DNA from: Aestuariibaculum suncheonense
GTDB lineage: Bacteria; Bacteroidota; Bacteroidia; Flavobacteriales; Flavobacteriaceae
NCBI RefSeq assembly: GCF_014596935.1
Contig: NZ_JACVXC010000003.1
Location: 310,001-374,000 of the forward strand
Length of the DNA: 64,000 nucleotides
Direction: 5' to 3'
The position numbers and the translations under genes are program-made. The notes beneath the pieces were generated by a model, which did no database searches, was not told the DNA's origin, and was given only the letters and a program-made list of their open reading frames with translations. Positions 52,758-62,724 of this stretch are shown here, piece by piece (the stretch's first letter is position 1; each line of letters starts with the position of its first letter).

Positions 52758-55217
52758 TTGAAAAGCCAATTTTACGTTTTAGCCTTTCTGTTTTTAATCC
52801 TGCCATTCTCTGGAGCATCACAAACAGCAACTATTAAAGGAATTATTCTGGACGATACCAATGCACCAGTTGCTAACGTAAATATAAAATCGAATACCAG
52901 CGGAACCACAACCAATGTAAACGGGTTCTACCTTTTAAACATTCCGGCTAATCAGGATATTTCTATTGAATTCACGCATCTGTCTTACAAGAAAATAGCC
53001 AGTACATTTCACCTTAAAAATGGTGAAACACTGGAATTCAACCCGGTAATGAATACAGCTACCGAACAAATTGCGACAGTGGTGATTAATAATGTGAGTC
53101 AGCGAGATGTTGAAGGCATTATTACCTTAAAACCGGAAACCATTAGAAAAATTCCGGGAGCCAATGCCGGTGTTGAAAACCTGCTGTTAACCCTTCCCGG
53201 AGTTAGTAATAACAACGAATTAAGCACCCAATATTCCGTACGAGGCGGTAATTACGACGAAAATCTGGTTTATGTTAATGACATTGAAGTGTACAGACCG
53301 TTTTTAATTCGTTCCGGACAACAGGAAGGCTTAAGCTTTGTAAATACCGATTTAGTACAGAATGTCGATTTCTCAGCCGGCGGTTTTCAGGCTAAATATG
53401 GTGACAAATTATCATCAGTATTAGATATTACCTATAAAACGCCATATCAGTTTGAAGTCAATGCCGATTTAAGCTTATTAGGCGGAAGCTTATCAGTTGA
53501 AAACATAAGTAAAGATTCAAAATTTACAGCTATTGCCGGTGTGCGCTACCGAGATAATAGTTTACTTGTTCAGGCCAAAGAAACGGAAACTAATTATCAA
53601 CCCTCCTTTGCCGATATTCAAACCTACTTAACCTATAAATTTTCCAATAAATTTCATTTAAGTTTTTTAGGAAACGCTTCCATTAACAAATACAATTACC
53701 AACCTGAAACGCGTCAAACCAATTTTGGTACGTTTAGCGACCCTATTGCACTTTTGGTGTTTTATGAAGGTCAGGAAAAAGATCAGTACCGTACATTTTT
53801 CGGCGCCTTAAACGGGTCGTATTTTATAAATGATAACCTGAATTTAAAACTCCTTACTTCAACATATCACACTACCGAAGAAGAGTACTTCGATATTTTA
53901 GCACAGTACCGATTAGGTGAAGTCAATACCGATATCGGTGGCGAAAATCTTGGAAATGTGGAATATAGTCGCGGTATTGGAAGTCAGTTAAACCATGGTC
54001 GAAACGATTTAGACGCTTTAATAAGCACCATAGAGCATAAAGGTGATTTTAAAATCGATGAAAACCGCTTGGAATGGTCTCTAAAATACACCCATGAAGA
54101 TATTCGTGACCGATTAATTGAATGGGAAGTTATCGATTCTGCAGGCTTTTCTATCCGTCCACCAAAAGCTGCTCCAAACGAACAGCCTTATATAGCATAT
54201 TCCGGGCCTTTGGAAGCCTTTCAAAATGTAAGAAGCCTGAACAAAACGCAAATCAATCGCATACAGGCATATTTTCAATGGAGTAAACGTACCTTGCTAG
54301 GAAATAGTGATGTTTGGTACAATGCAGGCGTTCGAGTACATAATTGGTCGGTGAATGGTTTGGGAATCAAAAAATCAAATCAAACGGTTTTCAGTCCAAG
54401 GGCCCAATTCGCTATAAAGCCTGACTGGAATAAAGATATGTTGTTTAGAGTGGCTGCCGGATTGTATTATCAACCGCCGTTTTACCGAGAACTGCGAGAT
54501 GCAAACGGTGTGGTTCAACCTAGCGTTAAGGCACAACAATCCTATCATATTGTTTTTGGGAATGATTATAGTTTTAAAATGTGGAATCGGCCTTTTAAAC
54601 TGACTTCGGAAGCCTATTATAAAAATCTGAATGATGTTAACCCATACACAATTGAAAACGTTCGCATACGCTATAGGGCAACAAACAATGCTAAAGCATA
54701 TGCCTACGGATTGGACATGCGTTTGAATGGAGAGTTTGTTCCGGGAACCGAATCATGGTTTAGTTTTGGATATTTAAAAACCGAGGAAAACATTGATAAC
54801 CGCGGGTATATTGCCCGACCAACCGATCAGCGTTTAAAATTCGCTGCTTTATTTCAGGATTATGTGCCCAATGTCCCTAATTTAAAGGTGTATTTAAATT
54901 TAGTCTACAACACCGGATTACCCGGAGGTTCTCCTAGCTATGCCGATGTTTACAAATATCAAAACCGTTTACCAGATTACAAGCGTGCCGATTTAGGCTT
55001 GCAATTTGTTTTAGTTGATGCAAACAAACGGTTCAATCACGGATGGAAAAAACCGTTCAAGGCCTTGTCTTTTGGTTTTGAAATTTACAACATGTTCGAT
55101 GCGCAAAACTCAATTACCAACACCTGGGTACGTGACGTATACACCAAAAGACAGTACGGTATTCCTAATTATTTAACGCCGCGTGTTTTCAATGTAAGAA
55201 CAACGATGAAGTTCTAA
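52758..55217 (+). CDS. TonB-dependent receptor with carboxypeptidase-like N-terminal domain (TTG start)
   Basis: About 820 residues. The only ATG in frame (52701) lies inside the upstream gene and would add non-signal sequence. TTG at 52758, 7 bases after the M23 stop, opens a good signal peptide (LKSQFYVLAFLFLILPFSGASQ) and is preferred. CarboxypepD_reg-like domain: ATIKGIILDDTNAPVANVNI. The plug has LLLTLPGVSNNNELSTQYSV and RGGNYDENLVYVNDIEVYRP, and the C-terminus ends in a strand with Phe (NVRTTMKF). The substrate is unknown. The last 4 bases overlap the convergent cysteine desulfurase gene. Confidence 0.9.
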   Translation: MKSQFYVLAFLFLILPFSGASQTATIKGIILDDTNAPVANVNIKSNTSGTTTNVNGFYLLNIPANQDISIEFTHLSYKKIASTFHLKNGETLEFNPVMNTATEQIATVVINNVSQRDVEGIITLKPETIRKIPGANAGVENLLLTLPGVSNNNELSTQYSVRGGNYDENLVYVNDIEVYRPFLIRSGQQEGLSFVNTDLVQNVDFSAGGFQAKYGDKLSSVLDITYKTPYQFEVNADLSLLGGSLSVENISKDSKFTAIAGVRYRDNSLLVQAKETETNYQPSFADIQTYLTYKFSNKFHLSFLGNASINKYNYQPETRQTNFGTFSDPIALLVFYEGQEKDQYRTFFGALNGSYFINDNLNLKLLTSTYHTTEEEYFDILAQYRLGEVNTDIGGENLGNVEYSRGIGSQLNHGRNDLDALISTIEHKGDFKIDENRLEWSLKYTHEDIRDRLIEWEVIDSAGFSIRPPKAAPNEQPYIAYSGPLEAFQNVRSLNKTQINRIQAYFQWSKRTLLGNSDVWYNAGVRVHNWSVNGLGIKKSNQTVFSPRAQFAIKPDWNKDMLFRVAAGLYYQPPFYRELRDANGVVQPSVKAQQSYHIVFGNDYSFKMWNRPFKLTSEAYYKNLNDVNPYTIENVRIRYRATNNAKAYAYGLDMRLNGEFVPGTESWFSFGYLKTEENIDNRGYIARPTDQRLKFAALFQDYVPNVPNLKVYLNLVYNTGLPGGSPSYADVYKYQNRLPDYKRADLGLQFVLVDANKRFNHGWKKPFKALSFGFEIYNMFDAQNSITNTWVRDVYTKRQYGIPNYLTPRVFNVRTTMKF

Positions 55218-56359
55218 TTTGCAGTAAAGGTCTTTAAAACATCAACAACGTAATCAACTTCCGCCTTGGTATTAAAAATACTAAATGAAAAACGAAGAGA
55301 CGGTTTCTCAAGGGCTTCAGCGTCTAAAATTTCGGAAAGCACATGCGATTTCTGACTGCTTCCGCTTTGGCAGGCACTTCCTCTGGAACAGGCTATACCT
55401 TTTAAATCTAACTGAAACAACATCATGGAGGCATCTACTTTAGAACTCGGTAATCGTAAATTCAGTATGGTGTAAATACTTTGTTCTGAATTAGCAGATT
55501 GCCCGTTAAACTGAACATCGGGAATGACCTTTTTTATCGCTTCTATGAAATACGTTTTTAAATGTTGTACGTAGGTTTGCTCTTGTTCTAAATTATCATA
55601 AGCTAATTTAATAGCCATTTCCATTCCTGCAATATGATGCACACTTTCGGTTCCGGCTCGCAAACCGCGCTCCTGTTCTCCTCCGAAAATTAACGGTTTC
55701 AATCCGGAGTCCTTTCTTACATATACAAAACCAACTCCTTTAGGGCCTTGAAATTTATGCGCAGACGCTGCTAAAAAATCAACTTTAACCTCCTGTAAAT
55801 CTAATTTGTAATGCCCTAAAGACTGCACAGCATCACTGTGAAATAATGCATCATATTTATTACATAAATCTGCAACCTGCTTAATATCTAAAATATTACC
55901 TATTTCATTATTAACATGCATCAAACTAACGAGGGTCTTTTCCTCGGTATCTAATAAAGTCTCCAGATGCAAATAATCCACATCTCCATTGGCATCAAGA
56001 TTAACATAACTAATCTGAATACCGTATTCTTTATCTAAAGCCTGAACGGTATGCAAAACCGCATGATGTTCAACTTTAGAGGTTACAATATGCTTCACAT
56101 TTAAATCTCGAACAGCAGATCTTAACACCAGATTATCAGCTTCGGTACCACCTGAAGTAAACACAATCTCTCCGGCAGTACAATTTAAATAACCCGCTAT
56201 AGTCTTTCGGGCCTTCTCGATCAGTACTTTTGAGGAACGACCAAAACTATGAGATGATGACGCGTTACCATAATTCGTTTTCATCACTTGAGAAATCACC
56301 TCTATAACCTCACTCCGTATTGGCGTAGTTGCGGCATTATCAAAATAAACCTGTTGCAT
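55214..56359 (-). CDS. Cysteine desulfurase (NifS/IscS-like)
   Basis: 381 residues from the ATG at 56359 (MQQVYFDNAATTPIRSEVIE, the typical start); an ATG six codons upstream is open. PLP-binding: HSDAVQSLGHYKLD and the Lys in SAHKFQGPKGVGFVYVRK near 200. The catalytic Cys loop is IACSRGSACQSGSSQKSHVL near 325. It supplies sulfur for Fe-S clusters or tRNA thiolation. It ends 4 bases inside the convergent TonB receptor gene. Confidence 0.93.
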   Translation of the reverse strand: MQQVYFDNAATTPIRSEVIEVISQVMKTNYGNASSSHSFGRSSKVLIEKARKTIAGYLNCTAGEIVFTSGGTEADNLVLRSAVRDLNVKHIVTSKVEHHAVLHTVQALDKEYGIQISYVNLDANGDVDYLHLETLLDTEEKTLVSLMHVNNEIGNILDIKQVADLCNKYDALFHSDAVQSLGHYKLDLQEVKVDFLAASAHKFQGPKGVGFVYVRKDSGLKPLIFGGEQERGLRAGTESVHHIAGMEMAIKLAYDNLEQEQTYVQHLKTYFIEAIKKVIPDVQFNGQSANSEQSIYTILNLRLPSSKVDASMMLFQLDLKGIACSRGSACQSGSSQKSHVLSEILDAEALEKPSLRFSFSIFNTKAEVDYVVDVLKTFTAN

Positions 56360-56460
56360 AATTGTATTTTTCATCACAAAATTACTCAGAATAAAATTAT
56401 TGACAATATGCTACGTTATAAAATACAATTCGTTTATTTTTGCCTTAAAACCCAAATAGA

Positions 56461-57393
56461 ATGCGTAAGATATTTTTTATTTTAACTACACTAAGTTTAT
56501 TAACCTATTCGGCATGTGATGATGGAGATGTAATTACAGTAGAATTCGATTTTGATGACGAATATGCTGTATGCGAGGGTACCGGTAGTTTAGTGTTTTA
56601 TAAAACAAAAAATGATCCTTCTGAATCTTTATCGGTAAGAATCTCAGAATTAAGCAGCCTAAGTGAAATTTTAGCTATTGGCGATGATAATGTTTACGAA
56701 GAAACCTTTAGCTTATCGTCCACCAATGCTTTTAACTACCGAACGTATAGCAACGCATCCTTACCAAATGATTTATTCTGTAACGATATCCCGAATTCTG
56801 AAGTAAAAATCACTAATGATTACGAAGCTACCAGTGGTTCGGTAACCATTAGAACCGTTTTAACGGAAGATGATAATGATGGTATTCCTGCTGAGCTCGA
56901 GGATATTAATGCGAACGGTGATTTAACAGATGACGATACCGATGGCGATGGTATTCCTAATTACTTGGATTTAGATGATGATGGAGACAACATCAGAACT
57001 ATTGATGAAAATCCGGATCCGAATGGTGATGGAAATTTTGATGATGCACAAGATACTGATGGTGATGGTATTCCGGATTATTTAGATGCCGATGATGATG
57101 GAGATGGTGTAAACACACGCGACGAAGAAAACGAATCTCAGGACAACAATCCGGCAAACGATATTACAAACCCTGATGTAGGTGCCGATTATCTAAACCC
57201 AGAGGTTAGCACTACCGTTGCGGCAACCTCGTACAGAGCACACAATATCACCAAAACCTATACCGTAACCTTAACTGTTTTCGATATTGATTTAGGCGTG
57301 ATTTCTTATGATGTTTTAGAATTTGGAACTTTGGATGATTCTGAAATTAGCAGCAGTTTAAAAACAGAAACCTTATCGCCTGTATTTAATTAA
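56461..57393 (+). CDS. Lipoprotein-like protein with thrombospondin type 3 (calcium-binding) repeats
   Basis: 310 residues. A leader with a possible lipobox ([11 protein letters not shown]) is followed by an N-terminal domain with two spaced Cys, then Asp-rich repeats at about 140-225 ([19 protein letters not shown] and [19 protein letters not shown]), which match TSP3 calcium sites. A C-terminal beta domain of about 80 residues follows. It is probably at the cell surface. Its stop overlaps the convergent Smr gene by 4 bases. Confidence 0.8.
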   Translation: MRKIFFILTTLSLLTYSACDDGDVITVEFDFDDEYAVCEGTGSLVFYKTKNDPSESLSVRISELSSLSEILAIGDDNVYEETFSLSSTNAFNYRTYSNASLPNDLFCNDIPNSEVKITNDYEATSGSVTIRTVLTEDDNDGIPAELEDINANGDLTDDDTDGDGIPNYLDLDDDGDNIRTIDENPDPNGDGNFDDAQDTDGDGIPDYLDADDDGDGVNTRDEENESQDNNPANDITNPDVGADYLNPEVSTTVAATSYRAHNITKTYTVTLTVFDIDLGVISYDVLEFGTLDDSEISSSLKTETLSPVFN

Positions 57394-57953
57394 TCAGTCG
57401 TGTTTTGGTAAATGTAAACTTCGGTTGCACCTAAACCGTATTTCTGATAATTGGCATCGTAAAATTTCACATTACTGTAACGCCCAAAAAGGTATTCCAG
57501 TTCTGTTTTTAAAATCCCTTCACCAACACCGTGAATGAATACGATTTTCTGGATGCGTTTATTAATAGCGAATTCCAACTGACGTCTGGCCGTATCTAAC
57601 TGTAAGGTTAACATAGCGTAATTAGTCATCCCTTTTGACGATTTTACCAGTTGATGAATATGTAAATCGACTTCCATAGTGGGTTCGTAACGATCTTTAG
57701 CCCGTTTCTTTGGCTGTTGGGTTCGCTTTTTAGAGGCTTCCTTTTCCTGAATAGCCTGACCAATACCGGTTATTGCAGATAAGGTTTCTTTAATGGCTTT
57801 GTTCGATTTTGCCTTAACCAGTTCGTAAGCCTGAAAACTTAATAAAAAACCATCTTCGGTCTCAATAGAAATGGTATCGCCCTGCACCTGCTTAACCACA
57901 CCTGCCATATCCTCATCTAAAACCAAAACCTGATCGCCTGCCTGAAATCCCAT
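57390..57953 (-). CDS. Smr-domain protein (MutS2 C-terminal-like)
   Basis: 187 residues. The N-terminal part ([22 protein letters not shown]) is a KOW/SH3-like barrel. A basic linker ([17 protein letters not shown]) leads to the Smr domain: [12 protein letters not shown] (VDLHIH, in place of the usual LDLHG) and [17 protein letters not shown] (the HGxGxGxL motif). Smr domains are DNA or RNA nucleases. The second motif is intact. Confidence 0.85.
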   Translation of the reverse strand: MGFQAGDQVLVLDEDMAGVVKQVQGDTISIETEDGFLLSFQAYELVKAKSNKAIKETLSAITGIGQAIQEKEASKKRTQQPKKRAKDRYEPTMEVDLHIHQLVKSSKGMTNYAMLTLQLDTARRQLEFAINKRIQKIVFIHGVGEGILKTELEYLFGRYSNVKFYDANYQKYGLGATEVYIYQNTTD

Positions 57954-57959
57954 ATACTT

Positions 57960-58151
57960 CTAATTGTCGTTATCTTCGAACTGATTTTCGTCACTATGTT
58001 TACTAGGAATCGTTTTAGAAATTCGATACACTCCGGTCATTAAAATTATAATGCCTGCAATTAACACATACTGATTTTGTTCTGCCCCGGCTTTTGAATA
58101 AATAGCGACAATAGCCCCTAAAACAATCAGTATATAATTTATGTATTTCAT
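57960..58151 (-). CDS. Small two-helix membrane protein
   Basis: 63 residues from the ATG at 58151 (an upstream ATG at 58187 gives a poorer N-terminus). Two hydrophobic helices (YINYILIVLGAIVAIYS and YVLIAGIIILMTGVYRI) and an acidic tail (HSDENQFEDNDN). It lies 6 bases upstream of the Smr gene and so is probably co-transcribed. No family recognised. Confidence 0.6.
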   Translation of the reverse strand: MKYINYILIVLGAIVAIYSKAGAEQNQYVLIAGIIILMTGVYRISKTIPSKHSDENQFEDNDN

Positions 58152-58387
58152 ATGAATTTTATGTTTTGTCCAATAATGATAACCCAAAAAGATTACAAAT
58201 ATGCTGCAAAATTACATTAAAATTTTAGAGCACAATTCATTTTAATGAAACTAACCATAAGATACATGGCTGTAGAAATTCCTTTTTTAAAGACTATCAA
58301 AGGATTAACAAAAAAAATCTCATAAACCAACTGAAATAACTTTCACAAACCCTTTATTTTTATAAATTTGAATGAAATACTTACAAA

Positions 58388-58675
58388 ATGCAAGGTTTGG
58401 AAGAATATATGTTACCCTGTCTGAATAAAAAATTATTCGGGATGGAATGTATGGGTTGCGGCATGCAACGTTCGCTTTCACTCTTGGTTCATGGCGAGTT
58501 TATTGCCGCATTTAAAATGTATCCTGCTATTTACACCTTACTCATTATGTTTTTAGTGATTGCATTTAATCTGTTTAAAAGCTTTAAATCAGCCAATAGA
58601 ATCATTCTTGTTCTGGCGATCATTAATGCAATCATAATTATTACAAGCTTTTTTATAAAAACCTTTTCAATCTAA
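58388..58675 (+). CDS. DUF2752 membrane protein (first)
   Basis: 95 residues. It holds the DUF2752 signature: MECMGCGMQRSLSLLVHGEFIAAF (CxxCGxQR motif). Two membrane helices (AIYTLLIMFLVIAFNLF and IILVLAIINAIIIITSFFI). It is the first of four small membrane-protein genes in a tight series and stands 11 bases before the next. The function of DUF2752 is unknown. Confidence 0.82.
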   Translation: MQGLEEYMLPCLNKKLFGMECMGCGMQRSLSLLVHGEFIAAFKMYPAIYTLLIMFLVIAFNLFKSFKSANRIILVLAIINAIIIITSFFIKTFSI

Positions 58676-58686
58676 TTCAACATCAA

Positions 58687-59019
58687 ATGGAACAACAAAA
58701 ATTACCCAATTCAACCCTCATTTTAGTTTTAGGAATTGTATCAATACTTACATGCTGCTGCTATGGTTTTGTAGGCTTAATTGTTGGTGTTATTGCACTC
58801 GTTTTAGCGAGTAAAGCCACTAAAATTTACTTAGAAAACACTGAGCTATATACCGGCTACTCCAATGTAAAAACCGGTAAAATATTAGCTATCGTAGGCA
58901 TTGTATTAAGTGTGCTTTATCTACTAATGATCGTATGGGCTATTGCTACTTTTGGATGGGAAGCCATGCAAAATCAGGAACTATTACAGGAACGCATGCA
59001 GGAATTTATGGGGCAATAA
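58687..59019 (+). CDS. CCC-motif small membrane protein
   Basis: 110 residues. The first helix carries the run LTCCCYG; the second is KILAIVGIVLSVLYLLMIVWAI. Its tail is Glu/Met/Gln-rich (QNQELLQERMQEFMGQ). This is the CCC-motif membrane protein type seen next to DUF2752 genes in Flavobacteriaceae. The role is unknown; the Cys cluster could be acylated or bind metal. Confidence 0.78.
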   Translation: MEQQKLPNSTLILVLGIVSILTCCCYGFVGLIVGVIALVLASKATKIYLENTELYTGYSNVKTGKILAIVGIVLSVLYLLMIVWAIATFGWEAMQNQELLQERMQEFMGQ

Positions 59020-59054
59020 CAAACAGATATAAAAAAATAACTCAATTTAAATTT

Positions 59055-59324
59055 ATGGAAAATAAACCTCAAAGACCAAATAATTATTTGGCATTAGCAA
59101 TCATTAGTACAATTTTATGTTGCTTACCAACTGGAATTGTAAGTATTGTGTACTCCACCAAAGTAAATAATCTATATGAAGACGGGAAATATGATGAAGC
59201 TGAAAAAGCTTCTAAAAACGCTAAAACCTGGGGTATTGTATCCATTGTTGCTGCCGCTGTGGGGGTCATTATTTATATTCTGATTTTCGGCGTTGCTATG
59301 TTTGCAGCTATGACTAACAGATAA
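59055..59324 (+). CDS. CD225/dispanin-like small membrane protein
   Basis: 89 residues from the ATG at 59055. The sequence MENKPQRPNNYLALAIISTILCCLPTGIVSIVYSTKVNNLYEDGKYDEAEKASKNAK is reported here in parts: ALAIISTILCCLPTGIVSIV (first intramembrane helix with Cys pair), YSTKVNNLYEDGKYDEAEKA (loop) and WGIVSIVAAAVGVIIYIL (second helix). This is the CD225 pattern of interferon-induced transmembrane proteins. Its stop TAA overlaps the ATG of the next gene. Confidence 0.85.
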   Translation: MENKPQRPNNYLALAIISTILCCLPTGIVSIVYSTKVNNLYEDGKYDEAEKASKNAKTWGIVSIVAAAVGVIIYILIFGVAMFAAMTNR

Positions 59325-59731
59325 TGTTCTACAAATTAAAAATATTAAGCATAATGATTGTAGTGATAATAGTCGCAGGACTATTATCACTATATTTTTT
59401 TTACAACCCTTTGGAATTTAATTTTTTTCCTAAGTGTCCATTTTATTCAATAACAAGTTTATTTTGTCCAGGCTGTGGCAGCCAGAGAAGTATTCATCAA
59501 ATTTTACATGGAAATGTCACAACAGGCATAAGACATAACTACCTGATATTTTTGTTATGTATCGTTTTGGGATATCAACTGTATATATTGGTATTAAAAA
59601 TGAATCAAAGAGCGGTAAATAAAAATATTTTACACAAATCCATTACCACTAAGATCATTCTTGTCATTGTGGTTTTATTTTGGATATTAAGAAATATCAA
59701 TATCTTTCCTTTTACGGAATTAGCTCCATAA
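59324..59731 (+). CDS. DUF2752 membrane protein (second)
   Basis: 135 residues. DUF2752 signature SLFCPGCGSQRSIHQILHGN near 50, with helices on both sides (IMIVVIIVAGLLSLYFFY; YLIFLLCIVLGYQLYILVL; IILVIVVLFWILRN). It overlaps the CD225-like gene by one base, so the two are coupled. The cluster ends at the terminator at 59731-59760. Confidence 0.88.
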   Translation: MFYKLKILSIMIVVIIVAGLLSLYFFYNPLEFNFFPKCPFYSITSLFCPGCGSQRSIHQILHGNVTTGIRHNYLIFLLCIVLGYQLYILVLKMNQRAVNKNILHKSITTKIILVIVVLFWILRNINIFPFTELAP

Positions 59732-59760
59732 AAAAAGCGACCAAGGGGTCGCTTTTTTTT
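59731..59760. terminator. Terminator after the small membrane-protein cluster
   Basis: AAAAAAGCGACC-aag-GGGTCGCTTTTTTTT, shared with the convergent rocD gene. Confidence 0.9.
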
Positions 59761-59768
59761 ATCGTAAT

Positions 59769-61013
59769 CTACTTTTCAAATTGCTCTAATGTTTTAATTA
59801 TTATGTTTACACAATCTAAAAGTTGTTCTTTAGTCATTACCAAAGGTGGTGCAAAACGAATAATATTTCCGTGTGTTGGTTTGGCTAACAAACCATTATC
59901 GCGCAAGGCTAAACAAATATTCCAGGCCGTATCGCTATCTTCACTATCATTAATCACAATAGCATTTAACAAACCTTTTCCCCTTACTAACTTAGCAATA
60001 GAGCTGGTTTCAATATACTTGTTCAATTCACTTCTGAATAATTGACCAAGTGCCTCTGCCCGTTCTGCCAAACCTTCTTCTTGAACCACTTCTAAAGCCG
60101 CAATAGCCACTGCTGCCGCAACAGGATTTCCACCAAATGTACTGCCGTGATTTCCCGGCTTAATGACATTCATGACATGATCATTAGCCAACACAGCACT
60201 AACCGGATAAGCTCCGCCACTCAACGCTTTTCCTAAAATTAAAAGATCTGGTTTTACATGTTCATGGTTGACAGCCAATAACTTTCCGGTACGGGCTATT
60301 CCCGTCTGTACTTCATCGGCAATAAATAACACGTTATACTGCTCACATAATGCCTTTGCCTTTGCTAAATACCCTTCACTTGGTACATAAACACCTGCTT
60401 CCCCTTGAATAGGTTCTACTAAAAATCCGGCTACATTTTTATTGCTTTTTAATGCTTCTTCCAGAGCATCTAAATTGTCGTATTCGATTTTAATAAACCC
60501 TTTCGTGTATGGTCCGAAATTTTCACGAGCCACAGGGTCATTTGAGAACGAAATAATGGTGGTGGTTCTTCCGTGGAAATTATTTTCACAAACTATAATT
60601 TCTGCTTCATTTTCATCGATGCCTTTAATCTCATAAGCCCATTTTCTGCAGATTTTCAAGGCGGTTTCTACGGCTTCAGCTCCTGTATTCATCGGTAACA
60701 ACTTGTCGAAACCAAAATACTCGCATGCAAACTTTTCGTATTTACCTAACATATCGTTGTAAAACGCTCTGGATGTTAAAGTCAGGACTTTGGCTTGCTC
60801 AACCATAGCATTGATGATTTTCGGGTGACAATGCCCCTGGTTTACGGCCGAGTAGGCCGACAAAAAATCGTAGTACTGTTTACCTTCTACATCCCATACA
60901 TAAACCCCTTCCCCTTTGCTTAATACCACGGGTAACGGGTGATAATTATGAGCGCCATATTTGTTTTCTAAATCGATTGCCTGCTGTGATGTTAATGTTT
61001 TTAAAACAGCCAT
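59769..61013 (-). CDS. rocD: Ornithine-oxo-acid aminotransferase
   Basis: 414 residues. Class III aminotransferase features: [15 protein letters not shown] near 55, [20 protein letters not shown] near 110, [30 protein letters not shown] (PLP Asp) and the PLP Lys in [18 protein letters not shown] near 255. The total length and PLTD-like spacing match RocD, which turns ornithine into glutamate semialdehyde in arginine use. Confidence 0.94.
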   Translation of the reverse strand: MAVLKTLTSQQAIDLENKYGAHNYHPLPVVLSKGEGVYVWDVEGKQYYDFLSAYSAVNQGHCHPKIINAMVEQAKVLTLTSRAFYNDMLGKYEKFACEYFGFDKLLPMNTGAEAVETALKICRKWAYEIKGIDENEAEIIVCENNFHGRTTTIISFSNDPVARENFGPYTKGFIKIEYDNLDALEEALKSNKNVAGFLVEPIQGEAGVYVPSEGYLAKAKALCEQYNVLFIADEVQTGIARTGKLLAVNHEHVKPDLLILGKALSGGAYPVSAVLANDHVMNVIKPGNHGSTFGGNPVAAAVAIAALEVVQEEGLAERAEALGQLFRSELNKYIETSSIAKLVRGKGLLNAIVINDSEDSDTAWNICLALRDNGLLAKPTHGNIIRFAPPLVMTKEQLLDCVNIIIKTLEQFEK

Positions 61014-61250
61014 TTTAATAAAGTTTAAATTGATAAAATAACCATTCCTACTGTACCTTTATCCTTTCGAAGAGATCGAAAATTCAGCGTGGGAGAGAAA
61101 TCATCCCTAGGGCTCGCAAATTACTAAATATTACTTGCTTCAAAAAATTTGTCAACAAGAATCCTTTCAATTCCTCTTTAAACCAAAATTTCTGTTAAAC
61201 TAAATGAAAATAAACCAATTTTTATTTCCCGCTATTATTATTTTTGCAGC

Positions 61251-62660
61251 ATGTCGAGAAAAAACAGAAAACAAATATTTACAAACGTAGAAGTTGTAGA
61301 TGCCGGTGCTAAAGGCAAAACCATTGCTAAAGCACCAGATGGAAAGGTTATTTTTTTACCTAATGCCGTACCTGGCGATGTTGTAGATGTACAAACCTTT
61401 AAAGCACGTAAGGCTTATTACGAGGGTAAAGCTACCGTATTTCACAAATTATCAGATAAACGTACCACGCCGGCCTGCGAACATTTTGGTGTTTGCGGGG
61501 GGTGTAAGTGGCAGGATATGGCCTACGAGCACCAGTTATATTACAAACAAAAAGAAGTCACCAATAACCTAACCCGTTTAGGACACATTGAACTTCCGGA
61601 AGTCACGCCTATTTTAGGTTCGGTAAACCAGTATTTCTACCGCAATAAAATGGAATTCTCTTTTAGTGATAGTCGTTGGTTAACACTTGAAGAAGTACAG
61701 TCTGATAAGGACTTGGGCGACAGAAATGCTTTAGGGTTTCACATTCCGGGAATGTGGGATAAAATTCTTGACGTAAAAAAATGTCATTTACAGCAGGATC
61801 CTTCCAACGATATTAGAAATTCAGTAAAAACCTATGCTATTGAAAACGGCTTGGAGTTTTTCAATACCCGTAACCAAACCGGATTCTTACGTACCATGAT
61901 GATTCGTACTTCAAGTACTGGTGACATTATGGTATTGATTCAGTTTTTTAAGGAAGATAAAGAAAAACGTGAGTTATTATTAGATTTTATTGCTGAAAAA
62001 TTCCCGACAGTAACCTCACTACAATATGTCATTAACGGAAAAGCCAACGATACCATTTACGATCAGGAGATTATTTGCTACAAAGGTGAAGATCATATTT
62101 TTGAAGAAATGGAAGGCCTAAAGTTTAAAATTAATGCCAAGTCATTCTACCAGACCAATTCTGAGCAGGCTTTCGAACTTTATAAAATCACCCGTGATTT
62201 TGCAGGATTAACCGGCGACGAACTGGTTTACGATTTATACACTGGAACCGGAACCATTGCGCAATTCGTTTCTAGAAAAGCTAAAAAAGTGATTGGTGTT
62301 GAAGCTGTTCCGGACGCTATTTTAGCCGCCAAAGAAAATGCAGAACGCAATAATATTACCAATTGTGAGTTTTTTGTAGGAGATATGAAAAACGTATTCA
62401 ATCAACAATTCATCAATACGCATGGTGTTCCGGATATCATCATTACCGATCCGCCTCGTGACGGCATGCATAAAGATGTGGTTCAGCAAATATTGAATAT
62501 TGCACCTAAGCGTGTGGTTTATGTAAGTTGTAACAGCGCAACACAGGCCAGAGATTTAGCCTTAATGAACGACATGTATAAAGTGGTTAAAACACAGGCT
62601 ATCGACATGTTTCCGCAAACATTTCACGTGGAAAATGTTGTGTTATTGGAAAAGCGTTAA
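61251..62660 (+). CDS. rlmD: 23S rRNA (uracil-1939 C5)-methyltransferase RlmD
   Basis: 469 residues. A TRAM domain is at the start (VEVVDAGAKGKTIAKAPDGK). The Fe-S-type Cys set is in CEHFGVCGGCKWQDM near 78. The SAM-binding region is LVYDLYTGTGTIAQFVSRKA near 325, and the catalytic motifs are IITDPPRDGMHKDVV and VYVSCNSATQARDL near 425. A -7-like TATTTTTG ends only 4 bases before the ATG (61239-61246), so the transcript may be nearly leaderless or start at a later codon. Confidence 0.95.
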   Translation: MSRKNRKQIFTNVEVVDAGAKGKTIAKAPDGKVIFLPNAVPGDVVDVQTFKARKAYYEGKATVFHKLSDKRTTPACEHFGVCGGCKWQDMAYEHQLYYKQKEVTNNLTRLGHIELPEVTPILGSVNQYFYRNKMEFSFSDSRWLTLEEVQSDKDLGDRNALGFHIPGMWDKILDVKKCHLQQDPSNDIRNSVKTYAIENGLEFFNTRNQTGFLRTMMIRTSSTGDIMVLIQFFKEDKEKRELLLDFIAEKFPTVTSLQYVINGKANDTIYDQEIICYKGEDHIFEEMEGLKFKINAKSFYQTNSEQAFELYKITRDFAGLTGDELVYDLYTGTGTIAQFVSRKAKKVIGVEAVPDAILAAKENAERNNITNCEFFVGDMKNVFNQQFINTHGVPDIIITDPPRDGMHKDVVQQILNIAPKRVVYVSCNSATQARDLALMNDMYKVVKTQAIDMFPQTFHVENVVLLEKR

Positions 62661-62724
62661 TTAGTTTTAAATCCCTAAATTGTCAGTCTGAAACCAAATT
62701 TCAGAAACCTATTTAAAATTAAGA

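Noticed and set aside
56870-57125. CRISPR-like or satellite repeats
   Set aside because: The repeated GATGGTGATGG-type DNA encodes the TSP3 Asp-rich repeats; units differ in length and no spacers exist.
61060-61140. Riboswitch or leader upstream of rocD
   Set aside because: A TTTCGA/TCGAAA hairpin and a G-rich stretch are present, but no known riboswitch core could be matched.
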